Shown: one piece after another, positions 33,531 to 43,573 of the stretch
Numbering within the stretch: position 1 is the first letter of the stretch
Layout of the letters: every line of letters starts with the position of its first letter
Assembly: GCF_023156245.1 (NCBI RefSeq)
Contig: NZ_JAKZAH010000023.1
Location: 1 to 61,506 of the forward strand
Direction: 5' to 3'
Length of the DNA stretch: 61,506 nt
From: Marinobacter bryozoorum
GTDB taxonomy: Bacteria > Pseudomonadota > Gammaproteobacteria > Pseudomonadales > Oleiphilaceae
The notes under the pieces: generated by a model
What the model was told of the DNA's origin: nothing
Seen by the model: only the letters and a program-made list of their open reading frames with translations
The model's database searches: none
Made by a program: the position numbers and the translations under genes

Positions 33531-36500
33531 TCAGTTTTGGTTGCTGATCTCTTCCACAATCACCACGGCAGTGCCGGGCGCGACCGCCTGGCCCGCCTCG
33601 CGGCGTATCTCCACCACCCGCCCGCTGACCGGGCTGAGCAGTTCAATTTCCATCTTCATGGATTCCACCACTGCCACCGGTCGCTGGGCTTCGATGTGGT
33701 CTCCCGGCTGCACCAGGCATTCCCAGAGATTGCCGGCGACATGGCTTTCCACCGCATGCTGGCCGGCGGGCAGGTTGCTGAGGTCATCCTCGCCGGTGTT
33801 TTCCAGGGGCGCCTCCGAGCTGAAATTGATCTGGCCGGAGTCGATCCAGCGCTGCAGTTCCTCGTCGAAGGCGTTCTGCCGGTGGGCGGTGAAGTCACGG
33901 ATGTCCTTGTCGTGGTCCGCAAGGAAGGCCTCGTAGTCCTTCAGGTTGAAGCGGGTTTCCTCAATGCGGATGGGGTAGTCGCCATTGGGAAAATCCCGGC
34001 GGATCTGCTTGAGCTCGTCGGCGCTGACTTCGTAGAAGCGCACCTGATCGAAGAACCGCAGCAGCCAGGGCTTGCCCGGCTCGAAGTGGTCCGTGGTGCG
34101 GTAGCGGTTCCACATCTGCAGGGTGCGGCCGACAAACTGGTAGCCGCCGGGGCCTTCCATGCCATAGATGCACAGGTAGGCACCGCCGATGCCCACGGAG
34201 TTCTCCGCGGTCCAGGTGCGGGCCGGGTTGTACTTGGTGGTCACCAGTCGATGGCGGGGGTCCAGGGGCGTAGCCACCGGGGCGCCCAGGTACACATCCC
34301 CCAGGCCCATGACCAGATAACTCGCTTCGAACACCGTCTTCTTGACCTGGTCGATGCTGTCCAGGCCGTTGATGCGGCGGATGAACTCCAGGTTGCTGGG
34401 GCACCAGGGGGCGTCCTTGCGCACTGACTGCATGTACTTGGCAATGGCGGTATGACAGGCCTCGTCGTCCCAGGACAGGGGCAGGTGCACGATGCGGGCG
34501 GGCACGTCCCACTCAGGTTGTTTCTCGAGTGCTTTCTCCGCGCCGGTCAGCAGGTTCATCAGGTTCTGCTGGCTCAGTTGCTGGCTGTCGTAATGCACCT
34601 GCAGCGAACGAATGCCCGGGGTCAGTTCCAGGATGGCGGGATTGGCCTGCTCCCGCAGCCACAGCATCAGCGCATGGGCGCGGAAACGCAGGCGGATATC
34701 CAGCTCCATGGGGCCGTATTCCACCAGCACGTAGTTGTCGCCGGCGGCGCGATAGACCACGCCGGTTTCGTGTTCGTCGGTGGAGAGCGTGGCGAGTATC
34801 GGGGTTTGCGGCCTGGTTGGCGTGATACGGGCAGACGCGGCGGTCAGGGTGTCGATGGATTCATCCAGGGCTTCCCGCAGGGCCACGGCCTGGTGCTGGC
34901 TGACCGGCACGAACTGCACTTTGTCGCCGGCCTTGAGCTGGCCGAGTTTCCACAGGTCGGCACTGATCACCGTCACCGGGCATACGAAGCCGCCCAGACT
35001 GGGGCCATCCGGCCCCAGGATGACCGGCATATCACCGGTGAAGTCCACGGTACCCACCGCGTAGGCATTGTCGTGGATGTTGGACGGGTGCATGCCCGCT
35101 TCGCCGCCATCGCTACGGGCCCATTCCGGTTTGGGGCCGATCAGACGCACGCCGGTGCGGCTGGAGTTGTAGTGGATCTCCCACTCACTGTCGAAGAAGG
35201 TGTCGATGTCGGCCTGGGTAAAATAGTCCGGCGCGCCATGGGGACCATAGGTCACATGCAGCTTCCAGCTCTTGCCCAGGGCGGGTCTGAGTTCGTTGCC
35301 CAGCTGAGCTGCCGGCGCGGGATTCGCCTGCGGCAGGTGCAGCACATCGCCAGCGCGCAGGGCGCGACCCCCGTGGCCGCCGAACTGGCCCAGGGTGAAG
35401 GTGCTGCGGGAGTCCAGATACGCCGGGCAGTCCAGGCCGCCCCGGAACAGCACATAGGCCCGGGCGCCCTGGCCGGTTGTTCCGCCCAGTTTCAGGGTGG
35501 CACCGGCGGGTATCTCGGTGCTCTGCCAGAACGGCACCGGCTCGTCGTTCAGAGTGGCGTCCAGGTCTGCTCCGGCCAGCACGATCTGCGTGGCCCGGTT
35601 GAACGTCAGGATGGGCCCTTTCAGAGTCACTTCCAGGCCGGCGGCGCTTTCTTCATTGCCCAGCAGGCGATTGCCAAGTCGGAAGGAATAGCTGTCGAAG
35701 GGCCCCGACGGTGGTACACCGATCTCCCAGTAACCGATCCGCCCGGGGTAGTCCTGCACCGTGGTCATGGTGCCGCCGCTGACCACGTCCACCGTCGCTG
35801 GCTGGTAGGCGAATTCATTGAGGGTGCGGGTGTAGAGACGTCCTTCCACGAAGCGCGGGTCGGCGAGGACCTGCGCCACATAGTCGCGGTTCGTCTCGAT
35901 GCCATAGAGTTGGCTATTATCCAGCGCCTGTATCAGACGGGTGCGGGCGGTTTCCCGGTCCGCCTCGTGGATGATCATCTTGGCCAGCATGGGGTCGAAC
36001 AGCGGGGTGACGTCGGTGCCGGGCTGAATCCACGTGTCGATGCGCAGGTTATCCGCCTCCGGCCAGGCTACGTTGGTGAGCAGTCCGGCGGAGGGCTGAA
36101 AGTCCTTGTTGGGGTCTTCGGCGTAGATCCGCGCCTGGATGGCGTGACCTTGCGGTGTCAGGCCGGAGGCCTGTTCGCTGAGGTTGGTGAGGGTGCCTGC
36201 GCCGAGTTCGATCATCCAGCGGACGATGTCCACCCCATAGACTTCCTCGGTCACGCCGTGTTCCACCTGTAAGCGGGTATTCACTTCCAGGAAGTAGAAC
36301 TCGGCCGTGTCCGGGTCGTAGATAAATTCCACCGTACCGGCGCTGCGGTAGCGAATGCTCTGCCCCAAAGCCTGGGCCGTAGCGTGCATGCGCTGGCGGA
36401 CCTCATCGGAAAGACCCGGGGCGGGTGCCTCCTCGATCACCTTCTGGTTGCGGCGTTGCGCGGAGCAGTCCCTTTCCCCCAGGGCCACCACCGTGCCCTG

Positions 36501-37166
36501 GCCGTCACCGAACAGCTGTACCTCGATATGGCGGGCGTGTTCCACGAACTTTTCCAGGAACACGCCACTGTTACTGAAATTGTTCTGGCTCAGACGCTGC
36601 ACCGAGGCGAAGCTGTTCTTAAGGTCTTCCTTGCCATGGTTGAGTGACATGCCGATACCGCCACCGCCGGCGGTGCTCTTGAGCATGACCGGGTAGCCGA
36701 TGCGATCGGCCTCCGCCAGGGCGTCTTCCAGACTGTTCAGCAGCTCGGTGCCGGGCAGCAGGGGGACATCGGCGTTCTGTGCCAGCGTCCTCGCAGTGTG
36801 CTTGAGGCCGAACTGCTCCATCTGCTGCGCTGTAGGGCCGAGGAATACCACGCCTTCAGCCTCGCAGCGGCGGGCGAAACCGGCGTTCTCACTGAGGAAG
36901 CCGTAACCTGGATGAACCGCCTGGGCACCGCTTTCGGCAATGACACGGAACAGCTTGTCCTGGTCCAGGTAAGTGGCGGTAGCGGAACCTTCCCCCAGGG
37001 GCCAGGCCTCATCCGCCTGGCGTACATGCAGGGAGTCGGCGTCGGCTTCCGCGTACACGGCCACTGAGCCGATACCCATTTCGCGCAGGGTGCGGATTAT
37101 CCGGCAGGCGATGGCGCCACGGTTGGCGATCAGGACCTTGGTGAAACCCTTCTTATTCAGCTCCAT
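33531..37166 (-). CDS. Biotin-dependent guanidine (urea-type) carboxylase
   Basis: 1,211 residues from ATG 37164-37166, overlapping the preceding stop by 10 bases. Order: biotin carboxylase domain ([20 protein letters not shown] at the start, ATP-grasp [11 protein letters not shown]), then KipI/KipA-type carboxyltransferase domains ([39 protein letters not shown]), then a C-terminal biotinyl domain whose Lys is in [14 protein letters not shown]. Such enzymes are annotated as urea carboxylase. When preceded by guanidine-I riboswitches and UAAP1/2 genes, characterised examples prefer guanidine and yield carboxyguanidine. I infer guanidine from that context, not from an active-site residue. Confidence 0.92.
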   Translation of the reverse strand: MELNKKGFTKVLIANRGAIACRIIRTLREMGIGSVAVYAEADADSLHVRQADEAWPLGEGSATATYLDQDKLFRVIAESGAQAVHPGYGFLSENAGFARRCEAEGVVFLGPTAQQMEQFGLKHTARTLAQNADVPLLPGTELLNSLEDALAEADRIGYPVMLKSTAGGGGIGMSLNHGKEDLKNSFASVQRLSQNNFSNSGVFLEKFVEHARHIEVQLFGDGQGTVVALGERDCSAQRRNQKVIEEAPAPGLSDEVRQRMHATAQALGQSIRYRSAGTVEFIYDPDTAEFYFLEVNTRLQVEHGVTEEVYGVDIVRWMIELGAGTLTNLSEQASGLTPQGHAIQARIYAEDPNKDFQPSAGLLTNVAWPEADNLRIDTWIQPGTDVTPLFDPMLAKMIIHEADRETARTRLIQALDNSQLYGIETNRDYVAQVLADPRFVEGRLYTRTLNEFAYQPATVDVVSGGTMTTVQDYPGRIGYWEIGVPPSGPFDSYSFRLGNRLLGNEESAAGLEVTLKGPILTFNRATQIVLAGADLDATLNDEPVPFWQSTEIPAGATLKLGGTTGQGARAYVLFRGGLDCPAYLDSRSTFTLGQFGGHGGRALRAGDVLHLPQANPAPAAQLGNELRPALGKSWKLHVTYGPHGAPDYFTQADIDTFFDSEWEIHYNSSRTGVRLIGPKPEWARSDGGEAGMHPSNIHDNAYAVGTVDFTGDMPVILGPDGPSLGGFVCPVTVISADLWKLGQLKAGDKVQFVPVSQHQAVALREALDESIDTLTAASARITPTRPQTPILATLSTDEHETGVVYRAAGDNYVLVEYGPMELDIRLRFRAHALMLWLREQANPAILELTPGIRSLQVHYDSQQLSQQNLMNLLTGAEKALEKQPEWDVPARIVHLPLSWDDEACHTAIAKYMQSVRKDAPWCPSNLEFIRRINGLDSIDQVKKTVFEASYLVMGLGDVYLGAPVATPLDPRHRLVTTKYNPARTWTAENSVGIGGAYLCIYGMEGPGGYQFVGRTLQMWNRYRTTDHFEPGKPWLLRFFDQVRFYEVSADELKQIRRDFPNGDYPIRIEETRFNLKDYEAFLADHDKDIRDFTAHRQNAFDEELQRWIDSGQINFSSEAPLENTGEDDLSNLPAGQHAVESHVAGNLWECLVQPGDHIEAQRPVAVVESMKMEIELLSPVSGRVVEIRREAGQAVAPGTAVVIVEEISNQN

Positions 37167-37795
37167 ACCAGCACCTCGATCGGCGTGGGGTTCCAGCCGT
37201 TGCAGGGGTTGTTCAGCTGCGGGCAGTTGGAAATCATCACCAGCACGTCCATCTTCGCTTCCAGCTCCACGTACTTGCCGGCGTCGGAGATGCCATCGGC
37301 AAAGGTCAGGCCGCCGTCGGCGGTCACCGGTACGTTCATGAAGAAGTTGATGTTGTGGGTGATGTCCCGCTTGGTCATGCCCAGCTCGTCGTGCTCGGTG
37401 ACGGCGACCAGCCAGCTGTCGCGACAGGCGTGCATGCACTTTTTCTCCAGGGCGTAGCGGGTGGTGTTGCTCTCCGCCGCACAGGCGCCGCCGAGGGTGT
37501 CGTGGCGTCCGCAGGTATCGGCAGTGATTTCCAGCATCACGTTGTTTTCCGACGACATAAGGCGTGAGCCGGCGGTCAGGTAGACGTTGCCCTGCTCGCG
37601 GATGGTGTCGACGGCGCTGTAGCGTTCGGTGGGGTTGTGGGCGTTATAGAACAGGGTGTCGGCTGCCTGGTTGCCTTCCAGGTCGAGGATGCGCACGGTC
37701 TCGCCGGCCTTCACCACCTTCAGGAAATACTCGCCTGCGGGAACCGTTTCGCGGAAGGCGGCGTTTTCGGGATTCAGGGTGCTTTGCTTGATCAT
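37157..37795 (-). CDS. Carboxyguanidine deiminase subunit (UAAP2, DUF1989)
   Basis: 212 residues, ATG start. The family (urea amidolyase-associated protein 2) has the DUF1989 fold; visible parts include [32 protein letters not shown] and [16 protein letters not shown], with Cys and His residues (CGRHD, MHACRDS) likely to bind metal. Work on such pairs showed that UAAP1 and UAAP2 together form carboxyguanidine deiminase (CgdAB), converting carboxyguanidine to allophanate plus ammonia. It overlaps the carboxylase start by 10 bases and follows UAAP1 by 13. Confidence 0.92.
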   Translation of the reverse strand: MIKQSTLNPENAAFRETVPAGEYFLKVVKAGETVRILDLEGNQAADTLFYNAHNPTERYSAVDTIREQGNVYLTAGSRLMSSENNVMLEITADTCGRHDTLGGACAAESNTTRYALEKKCMHACRDSWLVAVTEHDELGMTKRDITHNINFFMNVPVTADGGLTFADGISDAGKYVELEAKMDVLVMISNCPQLNNPCNGWNPTPIEVLVWS

Positions 37796-37808
37796 GTCCG
37801 GCCTCCTG

Positions 37809-38537
37809 TTACTGCATCATGTGATACAGGGCGGTATTGGCGAAGGCGCGGGTAGCCTCCGGGGACGAGGTCTTGCAAGGGTCGGCATCGGTGACCGGAG
37901 CCGCCCTGAAAAGTTGATAGCGCAGGGGATGGCTGGGGTACTCCTCGGCCGGATTGAGCGGGTGCGGGCAGGTATGCAGCACCACGATGGTGTCCATCTC
38001 GAAGCGCAGGTCGACGGTGGCGCCGGCGCGTGAGTGACCACTTACATAGCGCATATTGCCGTCGTCATCGGTTTTCACCCGGCTGAACCAGTTGAGGTTG
38101 GCGGTCAGGTCTTTCTTGCCCAGGCCGTGCTTGGCCAGCTCGTTGAGGAAACTGGTGAAGCCGTTGCGGTGGTAGTGGTTGTGGGCGTCCTGATAGGTCT
38201 TGCGGCCCCAGCGCGCCTCCACCAGATCGGCGTTGCAGGTGCCGCTGACGGTATCGTGCCAGCCCAGGTCGTCGCGGGTGATGGAGGCGAAGACCCGCCC
38301 CATGTCAGACAGCAGAACGTGACCTTTTGTCAGCTTGAAGGTGTGCTGGTTCTTGAGGGTGTCCGGCATGTTGTAGCGTTCGAGGGGATTCTCGGGGTTG
38401 TACATCAGCATGCCGACGTTGGCGCCGCCGGTTTCATCGATCAGGCGTAATACATGGCCACGGCGCATGACAAAAGACCAGTGGGATCCGCCGGGAATCA
38501 GATCGTCGTAGAGGGGAGCTGCGGTTGCGGGCATCAC
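37809..38537 (-). CDS. Carboxyguanidine deiminase subunit (UAAP1, DUF1989)
   Basis: 242 residues; start ATG with AGGAGG close by. UAAP1 family: [54 protein letters not shown] and [12 protein letters not shown]. The Asp-His and Cys residues parallel those in UAAP2, as expected for two homologous chains of one enzyme. It is the first gene after the guanidine-I riboswitch (55 bases between). Cytosolic. Confidence 0.92.
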   Translation of the reverse strand: MMPATAAPLYDDLIPGGSHWSFVMRRGHVLRLIDETGGANVGMLMYNPENPLERYNMPDTLKNQHTFKLTKGHVLLSDMGRVFASITRDDLGWHDTVSGTCNADLVEARWGRKTYQDAHNHYHRNGFTSFLNELAKHGLGKKDLTANLNWFSRVKTDDDGNMRYVSGHSRAGATVDLRFEMDTIVVLHTCPHPLNPAEEYPSHPLRYQLFRAAPVTDADPCKTSSPEATRAFANTALYHMMQ

Positions 38538-38591
38538 CTTTTCCTCCTGGTTCGGGGTTCAAAATACGAGAGGCGTCAGTCACTGAACGAT

Positions 38592-38692
38592 CCTCCCGGG
38601 CTTTTGTCCCGCCGTGTAACCTTGGAAAAGGTCGTCAACTCTCGGACCAGTCACCTGCGTGTTTTTGCCGCAGGCCGGAACCCTAGTTGACC
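38592..38692 (-). ncRNA. Guanidine-I (ykkC-I) riboswitch
   Basis: On the minus strand the conserved motifs occur in order: CTAGGGTTCCGG, a P1b stem with GCAAAAAC loop, ACTGGTCCGAGAG, then ACACGGCGGGACAAAAGCCC followed by GGGAG. These are the hallmark sequences of the ykkC class I aptamer, which binds free guanidinium. The aptamer ends 55 bases before the UAAP1 start. No strong terminator is seen between, so the switch could act on translation or through a structure I cannot resolve. It predicts induction of the whole operon by guanidine. Confidence 0.95.
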
Positions 38693-38759
38693 TCTTTGTC
38701 AGATTGTCGCGCTTTGATATGTGGCTCAGTACCAACGTCTCGCTGCGTATCGTGAACCT

Positions 38760-38775
38760 ATCAAGCTCCATGCCA
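38760..38775 (-). promoter_or_regulatory. Weak sigma-54-like promoter before the guanidine operon
   Basis: The minus strand reads TGGCATGGAGCTTGAT, against the consensus TGGCACG-N4-TTGCW. The -24 GG is present, but the -12 GC is GA, so activity is doubtful. Nitrogen control by NtrC would suit the operon. The 319-base gap 38693-39011 otherwise shows no gene. Confidence 0.25.
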
Positions 38776-39011
38776 TGTGAGGCATATGGTTGATAAATAA
38801 GGATTATATTTGGCGTTGGTGGGCGGCATGCTGCCGTTTGATAAACGGGATCGCACCAACGTGGTGCGCATGGTCCGTATGTGGGCAACGGGAAGCACCA
38901 AATTAGTCGCCCTTTCGCATATCCCTTACCGAATATCAAGCACATTTGCCAGCGCATCTGGTAATATGCGCGCGCCCGTTAAAAGACTCGCCCTATAGAA
39001 GTGATAGAAAA

Positions 39012-40517
39012 ATGCCATCGACCGTATTCGGCGGTTTCGCCGCCAATTTCCTGGGGAAAGCTCCTGTCTGGTACAAGCAGCTGATTCTGCTGTTCCTGGT
39101 AATTAACCCCATTGTGGTCGTTATGTTCGGGCCTGCGGTAGCGGGCTGGTTCCTGGTTGGCGAGTTCATCTTTACCCTGGCGATGGCGCTGAAATGCTAT
39201 CCGCTGTTACCCGGCGGCTTGTTGGCTGTGGAGGCCCTGCTGATCGGCATGACCACCCCGGAGGCGGTCTATCACGAGCTGCTGATCAACTTCCCGGTCA
39301 TCCTGCTGCTGATGTTCATGGTGGCGGGTATCTACTTCATGAAAGAGCTGCTGCTGGTGACCTTTACCCAGATCCTGGTCGGGGTACGGTCGAAGTCGGC
39401 ACTGTCGATGCTGTTCTGCGCGGCAGCCGCGCTGCTGTCGGCCTTCCTGGATGCGTTGACGGTAACGGCGGTGATCATCAGCGTCGCCGTCGGCTTCTAT
39501 TCGGTCTATCACAAAGTGGCTTCAGGCAAGGGTTACCAGCAGAAGGACCATAACGCCAATAGCGATGCGGATGTCATCGAGCTGCACCGGAACGACCTTG
39601 AACACTTCCGCGGTTTCCTCAGAAGCCTGTTGATGCACGGTGCCATCGGTACGGCACTGGGTGGGGTGGCCACCATGGTGGGCGAGCCCCAGAACCTGCT
39701 GATCGCCAAGACTGTAGGCTGGGACTTTGTGAGCTTTTTCGAGCATATGGCGCCGGTTAGCCTGCCGGTACTCGGGGCTGGTCTGTTCACCTGCTGGGCG
39801 CTCGAGAAATTGCGCTGGTTTGGTTACGGCACCCGACTACCGAGGGCTGTTCGGCGTGTGCTGGAGGAATTTGCCGATAACGAGAAGGCCAAGCGTACCA
39901 AGTCGGACCAGGCAGCCCTGTGGATCCAGGCCTTCGCCGCCGGTGTACTGGTGGTCGGGCTGGCCTTCCACCTGGCCGAGGTTGGTCTGATCGGTCTGCT
40001 GGTGATCATCCTGATCACCTCCTTTACCGGGGTAACTGACGAGCACCAGATTGGCAAGGCGTTCCAGGAGTCGTTGCCGTTTACTTCACTGCTGGTGGTG
40101 TTCTTTGCCGTGGTGGCAGTCATCCACGACCAGCACCTGTTCAAACCGATTATCGAATTCGTACTCACTCTTCCGGAAAGCCAGCAGCCGGGTATGTTCT
40201 TCATGGCCAATGGGCTGCTGTCCATGATCAGTGACAACGTCTTTGTGGCAACGGTGTATATCAGTGAGATCAAGCAGGCCCTGGAGGCCGGTGCCATCAG
40301 TAACGAGCACTTCCAGACGCTGGCGGTGGCCATTAACACCGGGACCAACCTGCCCAGTGTTGCCACCCCCAACGGCCAGGCGGCTTTCCTGTTCCTGCTG
40401 ACGTCCGCCATTGCCCCGCTGGTTCGTCTGTCCTATGGCCGGATGGTGGTGATGGCCTTTCCATACACCATCGTGATGGGTGTGGTGGGACTGCTGTGTG
40501 TGATCTACCTGGTGTAA
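39012..40517 (+). CDS. nhaB: Na+/H+ antiporter NhaB
   Basis: 501 residues from ATG 39012, close to the family's ~510-530. The N-terminus [18 protein letters not shown] is typical of NhaB. Later motifs are [20 protein letters not shown] with the conserved Asp region, [13 protein letters not shown] and [20 protein letters not shown]. About 12 membrane helices. NhaB exports Na+ in exchange for H+, which suits a marine or salt-adapted cell. Divergent from the guanidine operon. The frame opens 66 bases earlier, but the first residues there are not NhaB-like. Confidence 0.95.
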   Translation: MPSTVFGGFAANFLGKAPVWYKQLILLFLVINPIVVVMFGPAVAGWFLVGEFIFTLAMALKCYPLLPGGLLAVEALLIGMTTPEAVYHELLINFPVILLLMFMVAGIYFMKELLLVTFTQILVGVRSKSALSMLFCAAAALLSAFLDALTVTAVIISVAVGFYSVYHKVASGKGYQQKDHNANSDADVIELHRNDLEHFRGFLRSLLMHGAIGTALGGVATMVGEPQNLLIAKTVGWDFVSFFEHMAPVSLPVLGAGLFTCWALEKLRWFGYGTRLPRAVRRVLEEFADNEKAKRTKSDQAALWIQAFAAGVLVVGLAFHLAEVGLIGLLVIILITSFTGVTDEHQIGKAFQESLPFTSLLVVFFAVVAVIHDQHLFKPIIEFVLTLPESQQPGMFFMANGLLSMISDNVFVATVYISEIKQALEAGAISNEHFQTLAVAINTGTNLPSVATPNGQAAFLFLLTSAIAPLVRLSYGRMVVMAFPYTIVMGVVGLLCVIYLV

Positions 40518-40615
40518 CCGGCACGTACTATGGGGTGTTGAACTGACCCCTGGCAGGACCTATGGTGCGTCACGAAACGCGTGTCTGCCGTTGCCGGTAT
40601 CCAAGGATAAAAACC

Positions 40616-41374
40616 ATGGCAAGGTTGCTATTGATGGCCTGGTTGCTGATCCCACTGCTGACGGTGGGTGATGAACGGCCTCTGACTGTCGGTTATGTGG
40701 ATTTTCCACCCTATCAGTTTCGCAATGCCGCAGGTGAGCCGGATGGCCGCTTTGTGGAACTTACCCGCAAGGTTGCGCAGGAAGCCGGGTACGACCTGAA
40801 TTTCCTCTACCTGCCCACCGCCCGGGTGTATTACTACCTGGAAAGGGGGGATATTGATCTCTGGCAGGGGTTCGCGGGCAACCCGGCGCTGGGAGGCCAG
40901 GTGCTGGAGAGCGACACCAACCCGCTGCGGGTGGCCTATGGTGTCTGGTACTTGTCTGACACCCCCGAGCCCGGTCACTTCAACGATCTGTATGGTCAGA
41001 CGCTCATTACCATTACCGGCTACAACTATGCCGGCCTTGCCACCTACCTGAGCCACACCGATCATATCCGGGCCATCAATACCAACAATCATCGCTCGGC
41101 CCTTGAGATGCTGGCGCGCGGGCGTGGTGAATACCTGCTGGACTATCAGGAGCCGGTCTTGAACCTGCTGATGGAAGAGCCGGTTCCCGGTATACGATTT
41201 ACGCCCATGTGGGTCCGGGATGCCGCGTGGCTGTTTTCGACGGCTGCCGAACAGGCGCCCCGATGGAGGCAGGATTTCGACCAGGCCTGGGATCGCCTGG
41301 TCAGTCGGGGCGAGGTGTTACCGGTCGAGCGCGCTGGCCAGGCGCGACGGATGGAAGGCCTGCCGCTGGAATAA
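40616..41374 (+). CDS. Periplasmic amino-acid-type binding protein (SBP family 3)
   Basis: 252 residues from ATG 40616 (AAGGA at 40603), chosen because it begins with the signal peptide MARLLLMAWLLIPLLTVG. The mature start RPLTVGYVDFPPYQFRNAAG is typical of family 3 solute-binding domains, followed by GRFVELTRKVAQEAGYDLNF and TARVYYYLERGDIDLWQG. No transporter membrane genes are adjacent, so it may act as a sensor or in a distant ABC system. The next gene is convergent, 3 bases away. Confidence 0.8.
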   Translation: MARLLLMAWLLIPLLTVGDERPLTVGYVDFPPYQFRNAAGEPDGRFVELTRKVAQEAGYDLNFLYLPTARVYYYLERGDIDLWQGFAGNPALGGQVLESDTNPLRVAYGVWYLSDTPEPGHFNDLYGQTLITITGYNYAGLATYLSHTDHIRAINTNNHRSALEMLARGRGEYLLDYQEPVLNLLMEEPVPGIRFTPMWVRDAAWLFSTAAEQAPRWRQDFDQAWDRLVSRGEVLPVERAGQARRMEGLPLE

Positions 41375-41377
41375 CGC

Positions 41378-42112
41378 TCAACGCCGGCTCAGGCTGATAT
41401 CCCCATACCAGGCCCTTGCCATTTCACCGGTGTTATCCGTATCGGACATGATCGCCACGCCCACCAGTCGGGGCGGATCCTCCCCGAAGGCGGCGCGGTA
41501 ATCAGCCACGATGTCCCGTTCAACGGTGACCCACTGGCCCAATTCTTCCTCGCCGGAGTTCACTGCAATCATCATGGTGTCATCAGTGAACGGGTTCGCG
41601 ACTATCTCCCCCTGGGGCAGGCGGTTAGCCCAGATGTAGTTCAGGGCCTTGCCGGGCAGATCTTCCCCGAACAGGGCGCTGATGGTCTTGCGTTTCGTGC
41701 GCTCGAACCAGCTGGCCTTTTCCGGCTCGAATTCAAACGCCACATAGATACGCGCCGGGTAGTCATCACCGGACTTGCGGCGGGCATCGCCCTTTTCCAG
41801 GGTATTGTCCACCTTCCAGCGCCAGCGCAGGATCAGTGAATCCCCCGGTTCCAGGGAAACCCGTGTGATCAGGCCGGAGGCACTGTTATCCGCCCGGGCC
41901 TGTATCACCTGTCCCTGGTCCGGATCGGAGACCAGTTCATACTGGCTTTGGCGCCCGATATCCGGGAACTCCAGGGGTTCCCAGCCGTGCTCGCTGGTAA
42001 GCGCTGGCAATTCCGAGAACCGGGGAATCGGGTTTGGGGGTTGTCCCGAGGCACTGGCACCCACCGCCAGGAACAAAAGCACTGCTATCGGTTGCCAGTG
42101 GTGCACGGTCAT
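41378..42112 (-). CDS. DUF3047 family secreted protein
   Basis: 244 residues from the ATG at 42110-42112 (GGAG 8 bases before). The signal peptide HHWQPIAVLLFLAVGASASG leads to a beta-rich domain. Segments LILRWRWKVDNTLEKGDARR, DDYPARIYVAFEFEP and LNYIWANRLPQGEI match DUF3047 as I know it; the fold resembles a jelly roll, perhaps carbohydrate-binding. Function unknown. Likely periplasmic. Confidence 0.82.
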   Translation of the reverse strand: MTVHHWQPIAVLLFLAVGASASGQPPNPIPRFSELPALTSEHGWEPLEFPDIGRQSQYELVSDPDQGQVIQARADNSASGLITRVSLEPGDSLILRWRWKVDNTLEKGDARRKSGDDYPARIYVAFEFEPEKASWFERTKRKTISALFGEDLPGKALNYIWANRLPQGEIVANPFTDDTMMIAVNSGEEELGQWVTVERDIVADYRAAFGEDPPRLVGVAIMSDTDNTGEMARAWYGDISLSRR

Positions 42113-42245
42113 GATCCACGGCTCCATCTGTTGTTGTAACAGGACATTTCAGGTTTACCATCCTATTCTACGATCAAGAGTAGCCCCGTAGATGACAGCG
42201 GCGGCTGCGGCTATTGAACCTGTTGGCAGGAAAACCCGTATCACC

Positions 42246-42494
42246 ATGGCATCGAATGATTACCACGGCGACCATGATCCGGACCTGGTGCTGGAAACCA
42301 TCCCCGACGTCCGGGATGGCCTCACCCGCACCGAGCGCATCATTCTCCATGTGCTGAACCAGGCGCAACTGGAGCGCAATGGCCGTAATGTACCCACCGT
42401 CATGCTGTACGGGCGGGTGCTGGAATACGTCAATCTCAGCGAGGCCGAGCTGCATGTCTACCTGGACCGCCTCGGGGTCAAGGGAAAGCTGTGA
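42246..42494 (+). CDS. Small hypothetical protein
   Basis: 82 residues from ATG 42246; an in-frame ATG at 42192 would add 18 of poor composition. The region DPDLVLETIPDVRDGLTRTE is acidic, followed by a helix RIILHVLNQAQLERNGRNVP and a winged-helix-like tail VNLSEAELHVYLDRLGVKG. It may bind nucleic acid or a partner, but I do not recognise it. It precedes yghU by 93 bases on the same strand. Confidence 0.6.
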   Translation: MASNDYHGDHDPDLVLETIPDVRDGLTRTERIILHVLNQAQLERNGRNVPTVMLYGRVLEYVNLSEAELHVYLDRLGVKGKL

Positions 42495-42587
42495 GCCCCG
42501 CCGGCAGGGTTGGCGTCTGGTCCGGGCTGGTGGCAAGATGGATCACCACGCTGAATACCAACAGAAGCGGCAAGCGAGAGTATCACC

Positions 42588-43463
42588 ATGACCGAGAATA
42601 CCTACACACCCCCGAGAGTATGGAAATGGGACAAGCAGGGCGGCGGTAAATTCACCAATATCAATCGCCCCATTGCCGGTCCGACCCACGACAAGGAGCT
42701 ACCGGTAGGCAAGCACCCGCTCCAGCTCTACTCCCTGGCCACCCCCAATGGCGTGAAGGTGACTGTCATGCTGGAGGAGTTGCTGGAAAAGGGCTTCGAG
42801 GGAGCAGAATATGACGCCTGGCTGGTTCGCATCATGGAGGGTGATCAGTTCTCCAGTGGATTCGTGGATGTAAACCCAAACTCCAAGATTCCGGCCATGG
42901 TCGACCACAGTGTGGATCCGTCTCTGCGGCTATTCGAGTCCGGCTCTATGCTCCTCTACCTGGCAGAAAAGTTCGGCGCTTTCATACCGAAGGATATTCA
43001 TGGTCGTACGGAAACCCTCAACTGGCTGTTCTGGCAGATGGGCAGCGCACCGATACTGGGTGGTGGCTTTGGCCACTTCTACGCCTACGCACCGGAGAAG
43101 TTCCAGTACCCCATTGACCGCTACACCATGGAGGTCAAGCGCCAGCTGGACGTGCTGGACCGGCAGCTTGCGAAGCACGAGTTCGTGGCCGGGAGTGAAT
43201 ACACCATCGCCGATATGGCCATCTGGCCCTGGTACGGCCAGCTGGTGACCGGCACCATCTACGAGGCCCAGGAGTTTATCGAGGCACACAGCTACACCAA
43301 CGTGGTGCGCTGGAGTAAGCAGCTGCAGTCCCGTCCTGGTGTGAAGCGCGGCCAGATGGTCAACCGGGCCTGGGGCGACCCCGCAGGTCAGCTGCTGGAG
43401 CGCCACGACGCCAGCGACTTTGAGTTGCGTACGCAGGACAAGTTGGGCGACGACAAGGGCTGA
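42588..43463 (+). CDS. yghU: Glutathione S-transferase, YghU type
   Basis: 291 residues, the YghU length (E. coli 288). The N-terminal extension VWKWDKQGGGKFTNINRPIA is specific to YghU/Ure2p-like enzymes. The thioredoxin domain has YSLATPNGVKVTVMLEELL with the Asn that binds glutathione, NPNSKIPAMVD (cis-Pro) and LFESGSMLLYLAEKFG, followed by the all-helical C-terminal domain. YghU reduces disulfides such as 2-hydroxyethyl disulfide with glutathione and binds two GSH. Cytosolic, likely oxidative-stress related. Confidence 0.94.
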   Translation: MTENTYTPPRVWKWDKQGGGKFTNINRPIAGPTHDKELPVGKHPLQLYSLATPNGVKVTVMLEELLEKGFEGAEYDAWLVRIMEGDQFSSGFVDVNPNSKIPAMVDHSVDPSLRLFESGSMLLYLAEKFGAFIPKDIHGRTETLNWLFWQMGSAPILGGGFGHFYAYAPEKFQYPIDRYTMEVKRQLDVLDRQLAKHEFVAGSEYTIADMAIWPWYGQLVTGTIYEAQEFIEAHSYTNVVRWSKQLQSRPGVKRGQMVNRAWGDPAGQLLERHDASDFELRTQDKLGDDKG

Positions 43464-43573
43464 CCCCGCCTGGACACGGGCCTTTCCGTTCTTGTTTACA
43501 GTGTTTGCGGGGGCCGGATATGGATGTATCCGGCCCTTGCACGGCAGTGGTAGCCATACCAGGGAGCAGGTCC

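Noticed and set aside
32137..33936. 599-codon plus-strand frame across the ABC binding-protein gene
   Set aside because: Runs opposite to the binding protein and carboxylase with clear domains; typical high-GC shadow.
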